Source: Rhodobacterales bacterium (GTDB lineage: Bacteria > Pseudomonadota > Alphaproteobacteria > Rhodobacterales > Rhodobacteraceae). From it: a stretch of DNA of 7,044 nucleotides. Positions 1 through 5,812 of the stretch are shown here, piece after piece; positions within the stretch are counted from its first letter, which is position 1; the number at the start of each line of letters is the position of its first letter. The stretch is from NCBI GenBank assembly GCA_013298485.1, contig JAAFHS010000128.1:1-7044 (forward strand), given 5' to 3'. The notes under the pieces are model-generated. The model ran no database searches and was not told the origin of the DNA. It saw nothing but the letters and a program-made list of their open reading frames with translations. A program made the position numbers and the translations under genes.

Positions 1-1489
1 TTTCCGTGGTAATGACCTGCTCCAGCACCTGCGGCAAGGGCGCATCCGCCAGGGGTTCTGCATCCGGGGCCAGCGGGATCAGCGCCGCCTCGGCCACCGG
101 TGCCGCGATTTCCGCAAGTCCTTCGGTCGCGGCCTCCGTGGCGGTCGGTTCGGACAGCAGCGTATCAAGGGTCGTGACTGCCTCGGGTGCCACTTCGGTC
201 AGCACTTCAGGGTCGATCAGCGTTGCGGGATCAACCGCATTCAGCACCTCCACATCCGGCACCAGCCCTGCGGCATCTTCCGCCGCAGCCGTGCCCGCCG
301 CTGCCGCCGCTGCGGCTGCAGCTTCGGCTTCGGCGGCGATCTGCGCGTTCAGCGCCTCTTGTGCCGCAGCCGCTTCCGCATCTGCAGCGGCCTGTGCATC
401 CGCAGCGGCCTGCGCCTCAATGGCGGCCTGTGCAGCGGCGGCGGCATCGGCCTCCGCCTGGGCCTGCGCCTCTGCATCCGCAGTTGCCGCGGCAGCTTCG
501 GCGGCAGCGGCATCGGCTGCGGCCTGCGCCTCTGCGGCGGCGGCAGCGGCGGCCTCGTTGCTTGCATCGGCAGCGGCCGCAGCGGCGGCTTCATCCGCCA
601 GACGCTGCGCCTCGGCTGACGCATCGGCGGCGGCCTGTGCGGCAGCCGCGGCTTCCGCCGCAGCAGCGGCAGCAGCCGCTTCTTCGGCAGCACGCGCATC
701 CGCCTCGGCTTGGGCGGCGGCCTGTGCCGCTGCGGCATCGGCTTCCGCCTGGGCCTGTGCTGCGGCATCAGCTTCCGCCTGTGCGGCAGCGGCGGCATCC
801 GCCTCGGCCTGCGCTTGCGCCGCCGCAGCCGCATCAGCCTCGGCTTGCGCCTGGGCCGCGGCATCCTGTTCGGCCTGTGCGGCCGCGGCATCAGCCTCGG
901 CTTGCGCCTGGGCAGCCGCATCCTGCTCGGCCTGTGCGGCAGCAGCGGCATCCTGTTCGGCCGCTGCGGCTGCAGCGGCATCCTGTTCGGCCTGTGCGGC
1001 CGCAGCGGCATCCTGTTCAGCCTGTGCGGCCGCAGCGGCTTCCGCCTCGGCCTGCGCTTGTGCCGCCGCCGCAGCAGCCTCCGCTTCCGCTTGTGCCTGG
1101 GCCGCCGCAGCAGCCTCCGCTTCCGCTTGTGCCTGGGCTGCCGCAGCAGCCTCCGCTTCAGCCTGCGCCTGTGCGGCGGCGGCGGCCTCAGCCTCCGCTT
1201 GCGCCTGTGCCGCAGCGGCAGCCTCTGCTTCCGCTTGCGCCTGGGCTGCTGCAGCGGCCTCCGCTTCGGCCTGTGCCTGGGCTGCGTTCATTGCATCCTG
1301 AATGGCCTGCGCCTGGCCCGCGTAATCGCCCGGGTTGCAAGCGGCCTCGGCCGTGGGCACACACAGCACCGATCCATCCGGCCCGATCACCGACCCATCC
1401 CCGGCCAGCGACTGCGCAAAGGCGGGAACAGAGGGGATTGGCCACAAAGCCATCGATATGGCGGTTGTCGTGCAAAGCAGGCGTTTCAT
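1..1489 (-). CDS. Exported Ala-rich repeat protein, probable OmpA-family envelope protein (N-terminal part, 3' end outside window)
   Basis: An uninterrupted frame runs from ATG at 1489 to the left edge, giving 496 visible residues and no stop. The start MKRLL, a hydrophobic stretch and an AFA|Q site (residues 23-25) form a clear Sec signal peptide, so the product acts in the periplasm or outer membrane. A short head follows with two cysteines (C43, C51; LCVP and EAAC). Residues 71-155 are seven QAQAEAEAAAAA repeats, residues 156-398 are degenerate Ala/Gln/Glu/Asp repeats, and residues 399-496 are Pro/acidic-rich without repeats. AAAGGA lies about 8 nt upstream of the ATG and supports this start; nearby ATGs at 1497 and 1494 are out of frame. 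Rhodobacterales carry OmpA-family proteins with this architecture and a C-terminal peptidoglycan-binding domain. That domain is not visible here, so the family call is inference. The coding character, signal peptide and RBS are direct. It has its own promoter region and is probably not part of the upstream operon. Confidence 0.85.
   Translation of the reverse strand, partial: MKRLLCTTTAISMALWPIPSVPAFAQSLAGDGSVIGPDGSVLCVPTAEAACNPGDYAGQAQAIQDAMNAAQAQAEAEAAAAAQAQAEAEAAAAAQAQAEAEAAAAAQAQAEAEAAAAAQAQAEAEAAAAAQAQAEAEAAAAAAQAQAEAEAAAAAQAEQDAAAAAQAEQDAAAAAAAEQDAAAAAQAEQDAAAQAQAEADAAAAQAEQDAAAQAQAEADAAAAAQAQAEADAAAAAQAEADAAAQAQAEADAAAAQAAAQAEADARAAEEAAAAAAAAEAAAAAQAAADASAEAQRLADEAAAAAAADASNEAAAAAAAEAQAAADAAAAEAAAATADAEAQAQAEADAAAAAQAAIEAQAAADAQAAADAEAAAAQEALNAQIAAEAEAAAAAAAAAGTAAAEDAAGLVPDVEVLNAVDPATLIDPEVLTEVAPEAVTTLDTLLSEPTATEAATEGLAEIAAPVAEAALIPLAPDAEPLADAPLPQVLEQVITTE
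296..1024 (-). repeat. Degenerate Ala/Gln/Glu/Asp repeat tract within the exported protein
   Basis: This continues the tandem array with units of 8 to 12 residues, such as AQAEQDAAAA and AQAQAEADAAAA, decaying to simple Ala-rich sequence (residues about 156-398). Glutamate is largely replaced by aspartate at the ends of the units. The composition is nearly all GCN, CAR, GAR and GAY codons. That leaves the antisense frames free of stops and produces long spurious open frames on the plus strand. Confidence 0.8.
1025..1279 (-). repeat. Seven tandem 36-nt repeats coding QAQAEAEAAAAA
   Basis: Read on the minus strand, seven consecutive units each code QAQAEAE followed by five alanines; the sixth unit has six alanines, making it 39 nt. 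Synonymous codons differ between most units, so the array is old. Units five (from 1135) and six (from 1099) share about 35 identical nucleotides, which suggests a more recent duplication. This is the regular part of the linker in the exported protein. Confidence 0.9.
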
Positions 1490-1575
1490 CGCATCATCCT
1501 TTGTAAAAGGCAGAGGTCTATGCCGAACCAATCAACGAACATGAAGGGTTCTGGTTCCCATCGTCAGATCAGACA

Positions 1576-1629
1576 CTATCCTGATATGCGATATCAAGGT
1601 GGGTTTTCCGAATTGCTATCCGATATCCG
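1576..1629. repeat. Pair of similar CTATCC-GATAT motifs
   Basis: CTATCCTGATATGCG (1576-1590) and CTATCCGATATCCG (1616-1629) are near-direct repeats 40 nt apart. The first continues into GATATGCGATATC, an imperfect dyad. This could be a paired regulator site, but I recognise no specific factor and chance similarity is possible. Confidence 0.25.
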
Positions 1630-1659
1630 GCAAGGTTTTGCTCTCTGGATGCCATCGCA

Positions 1660-1686
1660 CCCATACGCGAGCCTGCAGGGTATGGG
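1660..1686. repeat. Inverted repeat in leader, CCCATAC / GTATGGG
   Basis: Perfect 7-bp arms, CCCATAC (1660-1666) and GTATGGG (1680-1686), flank a 13-nt loop that itself contains the palindrome CCTGCAGG. It lies in the leader of the repeat-protein gene and could form an RNA hairpin. No function can be assigned. Confidence 0.4.
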
Positions 1687-1697
1687 CCTGCAAAGTG

Positions 1698-1712
1698 TTA
1701 ACGAAACCTTAA
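1698..1712 (-). promoter_or_regulatory. CtrA-type binding box, TTAA-N7-TTAA(C)
   Basis: The minus strand reads TTAAGGTTTCGTTAAC, matching the alphaproteobacterial CtrA consensus TTAA-N7-TTAAC at every fixed position. It lies in the gap upstream of the exported repeat protein. It is about 26-40 nt downstream of the predicted transcription start, a position that would favour repression of that promoter or activation of a second, more proximal one. The match is visible directly; binding by CtrA is inference. Confidence 0.5.
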
Positions 1713-1744
1713 AACCACCCCGAAAATATTTCTTATGCCTTTGT

Positions 1745-1773
1745 ATTATAACGAAATACCTGAAAATTGACAG
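1745..1773 (-). promoter_or_regulatory. Candidate sigma70-type promoter for the repeat-protein gene
   Basis: On the minus strand there is CTGTCA (1773-1768, four of six matches to TTGACA), a 17-nt spacer, and a perfect TATAAT (1750-1745). Transcription would begin near 1738, heading toward the start codon at 1489. The -35 hexamer lies inside the hairpin that follows the VWA gene, so the end of one unit and the start of the next overlap. A perfect -10 with ideal spacing in the only AT-rich gap upstream of the gene makes this credible. Confidence 0.6.
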
Positions 1774-1784
1774 CCGTCAATTTT
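1763..1784 (-). terminator. Weak hairpin after the VWA gene, possible terminator
   Basis: A perfect 9-bp inverted repeat, AAAATTGAC and GTCAATTTT, with a 4-nt loop begins 5 nt after the VWA stop codon. The distal arm ends in TTTT, as an intrinsic terminator would. The stem has only three G-C pairs, so it is weak, and the near-symmetry would work in either direction. It could instead be an operator overlapping the -35 region of the next gene. Confidence 0.4.
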
Positions 1785-1789
1785 GCCCG

Positions 1790-3052
1790 TCACGCCCCCG
1801 AAATCGCCCGCATTAGCCGTGCTTTCTCCCCTGCGTCATCCGCCCGCCCGATGGCTTCGGCAAGCGCTGCCAGCGATGCAATCGAATGGCTGGCGCGAAA
1901 GCTGTCGACATGGGGCAGCATCGCGCGGATGCCCAGCGCCTTTGGCGCGAACCCTTCCCACCGCAGCAGCGGGTTCAGCCAGATCAGACGGCGTGCCGAC
2001 AGATGCAGCCGCTCCATCTCGCGCGCAAGCGTGTCTGTATCATCGCGGTCCAGCCCGTCGGTGATCAGCAGAACCACGGCCCCCTGCCCCAGCACGCGGC
2101 GGCCCCAGTCGCGGTTGAAGTCATGCAGACAGGCCCCGATCCGCGTGCCCCCCGCCCAATCCTGCGCCTCGGCCCCCGCGCGTGCCAGCGCCGCATCGAC
2201 ATCCCGGTTGCGCAGATGCCGCGTGATATTCGTCAGCCGCGTGCCGAAGGTGAAGCCATGCACCCGCGCCCAGCCCTGCCCTTTGCGGTTCGCCACCGCA
2301 TGCAGGAAATGCAGCACCATCCGGCTGTACTGCGACATGGAGCCCGAAATATCGCAGATCACCACCAGATTGGGCCAGCGCGTCGCAGGCGTCTTCCGCG
2401 CCAGCCGCGTCACCTCGCCCCCCTGCCGGAGGCTGCCGCGCAGCGTGCGGCGCAGGTCGATCTGCGCCCCTGCATGCGCCGATACGCTGCGCCGCGATGT
2501 CAGGGGTTTGACGGGCAGCGACAGCCTTGCCAGCATGCGTTTGGCCTGCGCCACCTCATCCGTCGTCATCTGTTCGAAATCGAGCGATTTCAGCCGTTCC
2601 TCCTGCGACATGGTCGTCGTCGCATCAATCTCGATCTGATCCGCCTGCCCTTCCGGCTCCGTCGGCTGCGGCAGCCGATCCTCCGCCCCGTCCAGCAAGG
2701 CCTCAGCCGCGCGGCGTTCGGCGGCATCCGCGCGCCGGTCCTCCTGCACCCCGCGCACCGCCGGGATCAGCAGCGACATCATATGTTCGAGGTATTGCGG
2801 ATCGCGCCAGAACAGGCGGAACACCTGCCCGAACACGCTGCGCTGTTCGGGGCGGCTGACAAAACAGGCATGCAGCGTCCAGAAGAAATCCTCTCGCGCC
2901 GAAAACCCCGCCGCCTCCACCGCGCGGATCGCGTCCACTACACGGCCCGTGCCAATCGGAATGCCCGCCTTGCGCAGCGCGCGCGCGAAATGCGTGATGT
3001 TGTGCGACAGCTTGCCATCCTCGGGCAGGCGCAGCGGCGCATAGTCAGCCAT
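1790..3052 (-). CDS. CoxE-like VWA-domain protein
   Basis: The product has 420 residues. A complete MIDAS metal site is visible: DISGS at 234-238 in the context VVICDISGSM, T303 in GGTRIG, and D332 in LLITDG. The IWLNPL segment (357-362) and the helical N-terminal 200 residues with an acidic stretch (about 101-160) fit the CoxE-like VWA family (PF05762 type). There is no signal peptide, so it is cytoplasmic. VWA proteins of this kind bind a MoxR-type AAA+ ATPase and help recruit it to a target enzyme, as in CoxD/CoxE, NorQ/NorD and CbbQ/CbbO. The partner ATPase is encoded two genes upstream. The ATG lies inside the end of the hydrolase gene (ATGGCTGA, 8-nt overlap), pointing to translational coupling. 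The N-terminus MADYAPLRLPEDGKLSHNI looks like a normal start of this family. The target is unknown; no CO dehydrogenase or other usual client is in the window. Confidence 0.9.
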   Translation of the reverse strand: MADYAPLRLPEDGKLSHNITHFARALRKAGIPIGTGRVVDAIRAVEAAGFSAREDFFWTLHACFVSRPEQRSVFGQVFRLFWRDPQYLEHMMSLLIPAVRGVQEDRRADAAERRAAEALLDGAEDRLPQPTEPEGQADQIEIDATTTMSQEERLKSLDFEQMTTDEVAQAKRMLARLSLPVKPLTSRRSVSAHAGAQIDLRRTLRGSLRQGGEVTRLARKTPATRWPNLVVICDISGSMSQYSRMVLHFLHAVANRKGQGWARVHGFTFGTRLTNITRHLRNRDVDAALARAGAEAQDWAGGTRIGACLHDFNRDWGRRVLGQGAVVLLITDGLDRDDTDTLAREMERLHLSARRLIWLNPLLRWEGFAPKALGIRAMLPHVDSFRASHSIASLAALAEAIGRADDAGEKARLMRAISGA

Positions 3053-3938
3053 GGCCGTATTCCTTCATGGCCGCGGTCACGTTCAGCGCATGCACCCCGG
3101 CATAGGCATCGAACCACCTGATATGGCCCGCCTCCAGATCGGCGCCGATGATATCGCGCAGCGGGGTTTTGGCGCGCCCTGGATCGTCCTTCAGGCTGAT
3201 CAGGAACCGCGTGTAGGTTTGCGTGGCCGTAATCAACCCCACGCCATGGCCGCCCGCCGCGATGATATCCGGATCGCCGTGGCAGGGCAGGATATGCACC
3301 GGGTTCAACGTGGCGAGACGCCCGAGGTCGGCCAGATGGGCCGCGAACCCTTCCGGTTCGGCAACATAGGTTACGGGATCCTCCAGCGTGTCACCTGCCA
3401 GCAGGATGCCCGCCTCGGGCAGCCAGATCACCGTCGCATCATCGGAATGGATGTTAAAGCAGTGCAGCTCCACCCGCAGCGCGCCAAGCGTCAGCGCCAG
3501 CATGCCGTCAAAGGTCTGGCTTGGCAGGACCAGCGGGTCAATCGGCGGCCATTCCGCACCCGCCTCGATCTCTGCCTTGCGCTGCGCCAGATGCGCTGCC
3601 GTGCGGCTGTTGGCAATGACCGGGGCCGCACCGAAGGTGGCCGTACCTGCGACATGGTCCTTGTGCCAGTGGCTGTAGACAATGCGCAGGCTGGTGACGC
3701 CGAGACCATCCAGATGCGCCTTGACCGCCGCCCCATGCGCTAGTGTGGTCCCGGTGTCATAGACGATGGCCTGATGACCCTGCACCAGCGCGAAACTGGC
3801 AACCCCGACCTCCAGCGCACCGTCATCGACCCAGTTCGGGCGCGGATCAAAGCGATAGCCCGGCACCCGGCCATCATAATAGGCAAAGATGCCGGGATGG
3901 GGTTCAAAGATGCGCAGATGGGGCGGAGATGGGATCAC
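3045..3938 (-). CDS. Metallo-beta-lactamase-fold metallohydrolase
   Basis: The product has 297 residues with the complete two-metal ligand set of the MBL fold: H90, H92, D94 and H95 in SHWHKDHVAG, H164 in NIHSDD, D183 in LAGDTLED, and H220 in LPCHGD. Such enzymes hydrolyse ester, thioester, amide or phosphoester bonds, and the substrate cannot be read from the sequence. No signal peptide is visible, so it is probably cytoplasmic. The start is GTG at 3938 with AAAGGA about 9 nt upstream; no better ATG lies nearby, and the first catalytic motif at residue 90 is where the fold usually has it. Its stop overlaps the VWA start by 8 nt, and it follows the MoxR-type gene after 78 nt. Its place between the two members of a MoxR-VWA chaperone pair is unusual compared with the textbook pairs. 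It may process the same target or substrate, but that is inference. Confidence 0.88.
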   Translation of the reverse strand: MIPSPPHLRIFEPHPGIFAYYDGRVPGYRFDPRPNWVDDGALEVGVASFALVQGHQAIVYDTGTTLAHGAAVKAHLDGLGVTSLRIVYSHWHKDHVAGTATFGAAPVIANSRTAAHLAQRKAEIEAGAEWPPIDPLVLPSQTFDGMLALTLGALRVELHCFNIHSDDATVIWLPEAGILLAGDTLEDPVTYVAEPEGFAAHLADLGRLATLNPVHILPCHGDPDIIAAGGHGVGLITATQTYTRFLISLKDDPGRAKTPLRDIIGADLEAGHIRWFDAYAGVHALNVTAAMKEYGHG

Positions 3939-3962
3939 AGTGGTTGTCCTTTGTTGCAGGCA

Positions 3963-4014
3963 CCGGGGGTTTCACACCCCCGGACCCCCGTGGGATAGTT
4001 TTGAACAGAGGAAG
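3963..4014. repeat. GC-rich intergenic palindrome with conserved-looking tail (REP-like)
   Basis: The 78-nt gap between the ATPase and hydrolase genes holds a perfect 8-bp inverted repeat, CCGGGGGT (3963-3970) and ACCCCCGG (3976-3983), with a 5-nt loop. On the plus strand it is followed by ACCCCCGTGGGATA and then TTTTGAACAGAGGAAG. This resembles, from memory, a dispersed palindromic element common after genes in Rhodobacterales. In the direction of operon transcription no U-run follows the stem, so it is not a standard terminator for this operon. It could reduce readthrough or stabilise the upstream mRNA. Confidence 0.55.
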
Positions 4015-4016
4015 GT

Positions 4017-4910
4017 TCAGGCGGTTGTAAGATCGCGTTTGACCTCATCCAGTAAGCGTTTGGCCTCGGACCCCTGCAGTTTCTGGATATCGTCCTGGTA
4101 TTTCAGGATCGCACCCAGCGTATCGGCGATCACCTCAGGGGAAAGGGTGATCACATCCAGGGCCAGCAGGCATTTGGCCCAGTCGATGGTTTCGGCGACC
4201 CCCGGTTTTTTGAACAAGTCTTCGCCGCGCAGGCGCTGCACAAAGGCCACGACCTCGCGGCTGAGCCTGTCTTGCGCCTCAGGTGCGCGGGCCTGCAGGA
4301 TCTGCAGCTCGCGTGCCGCATCGGGGTAGTCGACCCAGTGATAAAGGCAGCGGCGCTTCAGCGCGTCATGCACCTCGCGCGTGCGGTTCGACGTCACGAT
4401 GACGATGGGCGCATCTTCGGCGCGGATCGTGCCAAGCTCGGGGATCGTCACCTGAAAATCCGACAAAGCCTCCAAAAGGAAGGCCTCGAACGGCTCGTCC
4501 GTGCGGTCGATCTCATCAATCAGCAGGACCGGCGGCCCCCCCGGTTGCGGGCGCATCGCGGCCAAGAGCGGGCGTTCGATCAGATACTCTTCGGTGAAAA
4601 GATCGGCCTTCGACATCGTTCCTTCCGCCGCCCGGATCGCCACCATCTGGGCGGCAAAGTTCCATTCGGCCACCGCCGAGGCCGCATCCAACCCTTCATA
4701 GCATTGCAGGCGGATCAGGCGGCGGCCCAACGCCGTCGCAATCGCCTTGGCGATCTCGGTCTTGCCGGTGCCTGCCTCACCTTCCAGAAACAGCGGCCGC
4801 CCGAGGCGCAAGGATAGGAACACCACCGTGGCCAGCGCGCGGGACGAAACATAGCCCTGCCCCGCCAGCAGGGTTTCCACGGCATCGATACTGTCAGGTT
4901 TCGGGATCAC
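4017..4910 (-). CDS. MoxR/CoxD-like AAA+ ATPase
   Basis: The product has 297 residues. Walker A is GEAGTGKT (44-51), Walker B is VLLIDEID (128-135), sensor 1 is IVTSN (171-175), and an arginine-finger type segment LKRRC lies at 184-188. The phrase LLEALSDFQVTIPELGTI (145-162) is typical of the MoxR family. These ATPases form hexamers and, with a VWA partner, remodel or activate an enzyme, often for metal or cofactor insertion. The partner here is the VWA gene two genes downstream. The frame is open upstream to 5231, but that extension is an Arg/Cys-rich read of the antisense of the LysR coding frame. I place the start at GTG 4910, with GGAG 8 nt upstream and the family N-terminus IPKPDSIDAVETLL directly after it. 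The GTGA start/stop overlap with the LysR gene indicates coupled translation. Function of the fold is confident; the client is not known. Confidence 0.92.
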   Translation of the reverse strand: MIPKPDSIDAVETLLAGQGYVSSRALATVVFLSLRLGRPLFLEGEAGTGKTEIAKAIATALGRRLIRLQCYEGLDAASAVAEWNFAAQMVAIRAAEGTMSKADLFTEEYLIERPLLAAMRPQPGGPPVLLIDEIDRTDEPFEAFLLEALSDFQVTIPELGTIRAEDAPIVIVTSNRTREVHDALKRRCLYHWVDYPDAARELQILQARAPEAQDRLSREVVAFVQRLRGEDLFKKPGVAETIDWAKCLLALDVITLSPEVIADTLGAILKYQDDIQKLQGSEAKRLLDEVKRDLTTA

Positions 4911-5812
4911 GCTGTTTCTCCATCTTCGGCGCGCATGCTGGCGGGCGGGGCAGGTGCGGTCAAGGCGGCATCTGCGGCGAGCCATGCGCGAAACGACACA
5001 AGCGGTGCGCGCTGCGGCAAATCCTTTGGCCAGACAAGGTAGTAGCTGCCAAGCGCGCGCACCGGCCCGCCGCGCAGGGGCACGAGCCGCCCTTCGGCGA
5101 GTTCGCGTTCGATCAGGAACACAGGCAGCAAGGCAGCACCTAGGCCATGGAGGGCGGCCTGCGTCATCGTGGCGAACTGGTCGAACTGCATGCCGCCCAT
5201 CCGCGGGGCTGCAAGACCCTGGGCGGCACACCAGCGCGGCCAGTCGCCGGGGCGGGATTCGAGCTGCAGGAGGGGGGGATTGTCGGGCGGGTCGGGCGCG
5301 GTGACGGCGATGATCTCTTCATCCGTCAGTTTCAAGAAGGCGGCACCGGGCCAGTCTTCGCGCCCGTAGTGGATGGCGGCGTCAAAACGGCTGCCCTCAA
5401 AGCTGAATGGCCTGAGCCGGGTCGAGAGGTTGACCGTCACCTCCGGGTGGCTTTGCGCGAAACGCGCAAGGCGGGGCGCGAGCCAGTGCATCCCGAAGGC
5501 GGGCAGAATGGCGAGGTTCAGGCTGCCCCCGGTGGGATTGGCGCGCAGCGAAAGAGACGCAGAAGACAATGTTTGCAAGGCTTTACGCACCTCAACCACG
5601 TAGTCCTTGGCCGCAGGCGTCAGGCGCAGGCGCTGCTTTTCAAGGATGAGGAGTTGGACACCCAACTGCGCCTCCAGCCCTTTCAGCTGATGGCTGATGG
5701 CCCCTTGTGACAGGCCGAGGCTTTCGGCGGCGGCGGCACCGGTGCCGAGCCTGTCGATGGCCTCAAGGGACAGAAGTGCGGGAAGGGGCGGCAGGTAGCG
5801 GCGGCTGAACAT
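4907..5812 (-). CDS. LysR-family transcriptional regulator (GcvA-like), probable regulator of gcdH
   Basis: The product has 301 residues, the usual LysR length. The N-terminal winged helix-turn-helix spans residues 9-65 with the recognition region LGLSQGAISHQLKGLE (32-47). The effector-binding domain follows at about 97-283, with GcvA-like phrases FDAAIHYGREDWPG (143-156) and ALHGLGAALLP (220-230). It is divergent from gcdH across 92 nt, the standard LysR layout in which the regulator controls both its neighbour and itself. In pseudomonads a LysR protein (GcdR) controls the glutaryl-CoA dehydrogenase gene, so the same role is inferred here with glutarate or glutaryl-CoA as possible effector. 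The ATG at 5812 has AAGGA 9 nt upstream, but that ribosome site lies inside a CTTAAG-N5-CTTAAG dyad. The gene's stop overlaps the MoxR-type start, so the regulator is probably co-expressed with the ATPase-hydrolase-VWA set. Confidence 0.92.
   Translation of the reverse strand: MFSRRYLPPLPALLSLEAIDRLGTGAAAAESLGLSQGAISHQLKGLEAQLGVQLLILEKQRLRLTPAAKDYVVEVRKALQTLSSASLSLRANPTGGSLNLAILPAFGMHWLAPRLARFAQSHPEVTVNLSTRLRPFSFEGSRFDAAIHYGREDWPGAAFLKLTDEEIIAVTAPDPPDNPPLLQLESRPGDWPRWCAAQGLAAPRMGGMQFDQFATMTQAALHGLGAALLPVFLIERELAEGRLVPLRGGPVRALGSYYLVWPKDLPQRAPLVSFRAWLAADAALTAPAPPASMRAEDGETA

Larger units (their letters stand above)
1490..1738 (-). other. Long leader / intergenic region upstream of the repeat-protein gene
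   Basis: No gene is seen in the 300 nt between the VWA stop (1790) and the start at 1489. If the promoter at 1745-1773 is used, the transcript would carry a leader of roughly 250 nt. The leader contains a CtrA-type box, a 7-bp inverted repeat, a pair of similar CTATCC-GATAT motifs and an AAAGGA ribosome site. It is clearly more AT-rich than the flanking genes. I recognise no known riboswitch or small RNA in it. Confidence 0.5.

Noticed and set aside
349..1011. Minus-strand Arg/Pro/Met-rich frame inside the repeat region
   Set aside because: It is in a different phase from the ATG 1489 frame and results from the same repeat composition.
296..1285. Repeat array considered as CRISPR or non-coding satellite
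   Set aside because: Units are contiguous multiples of three bases without spacers, coding in one clear frame with synonymous variation.
6..1301. Long plus-strand open frame coding an Ala/Ser/Cys-rich protein
   Set aside because: It is the antisense of the Ala/Gln/Glu repeat gene. GCN, CAR and GAR codons read backwards give few stops. The minus frame has a signal peptide, ribosome site and sensible non-repeat ends; this frame has none.
187..1506. Second long plus-strand open frame, Pro/Arg/Gln-rich
   Set aside because: Same cause as the frame above: repeat composition removes stops. The product is biased and without recognisable domains.
1767..1772. TTGACA on the plus strand as a -35 for a rightward promoter
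   Set aside because: No -10-like hexamer occurs at 16-18 nt downstream, and no plus-strand gene follows.
710..1816. Plus-strand frame, Gly/Leu/Arg/Cys-rich, running into the VWA gene end
   Set aside because: It crosses a promoter region and a gene boundary, has no domain, and its repeat part is the shadow of the minus-strand gene.
1886..3121. 411-residue plus-strand frame opposite the VWA gene
   Set aside because: It is Arg/Pro/His-rich and antisense to a gene with an intact MIDAS motif, typical of a high-GC shadow frame.
4911..5231. Possible 107-residue N-terminal extension of the MoxR-type ATPase
   Set aside because: It is Arg/Cys-rich, unlike any MoxR N-terminus, and lies fully within the LysR coding sequence in another frame. 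The GTG at 4910 has a ribosome site and gives the usual family length.
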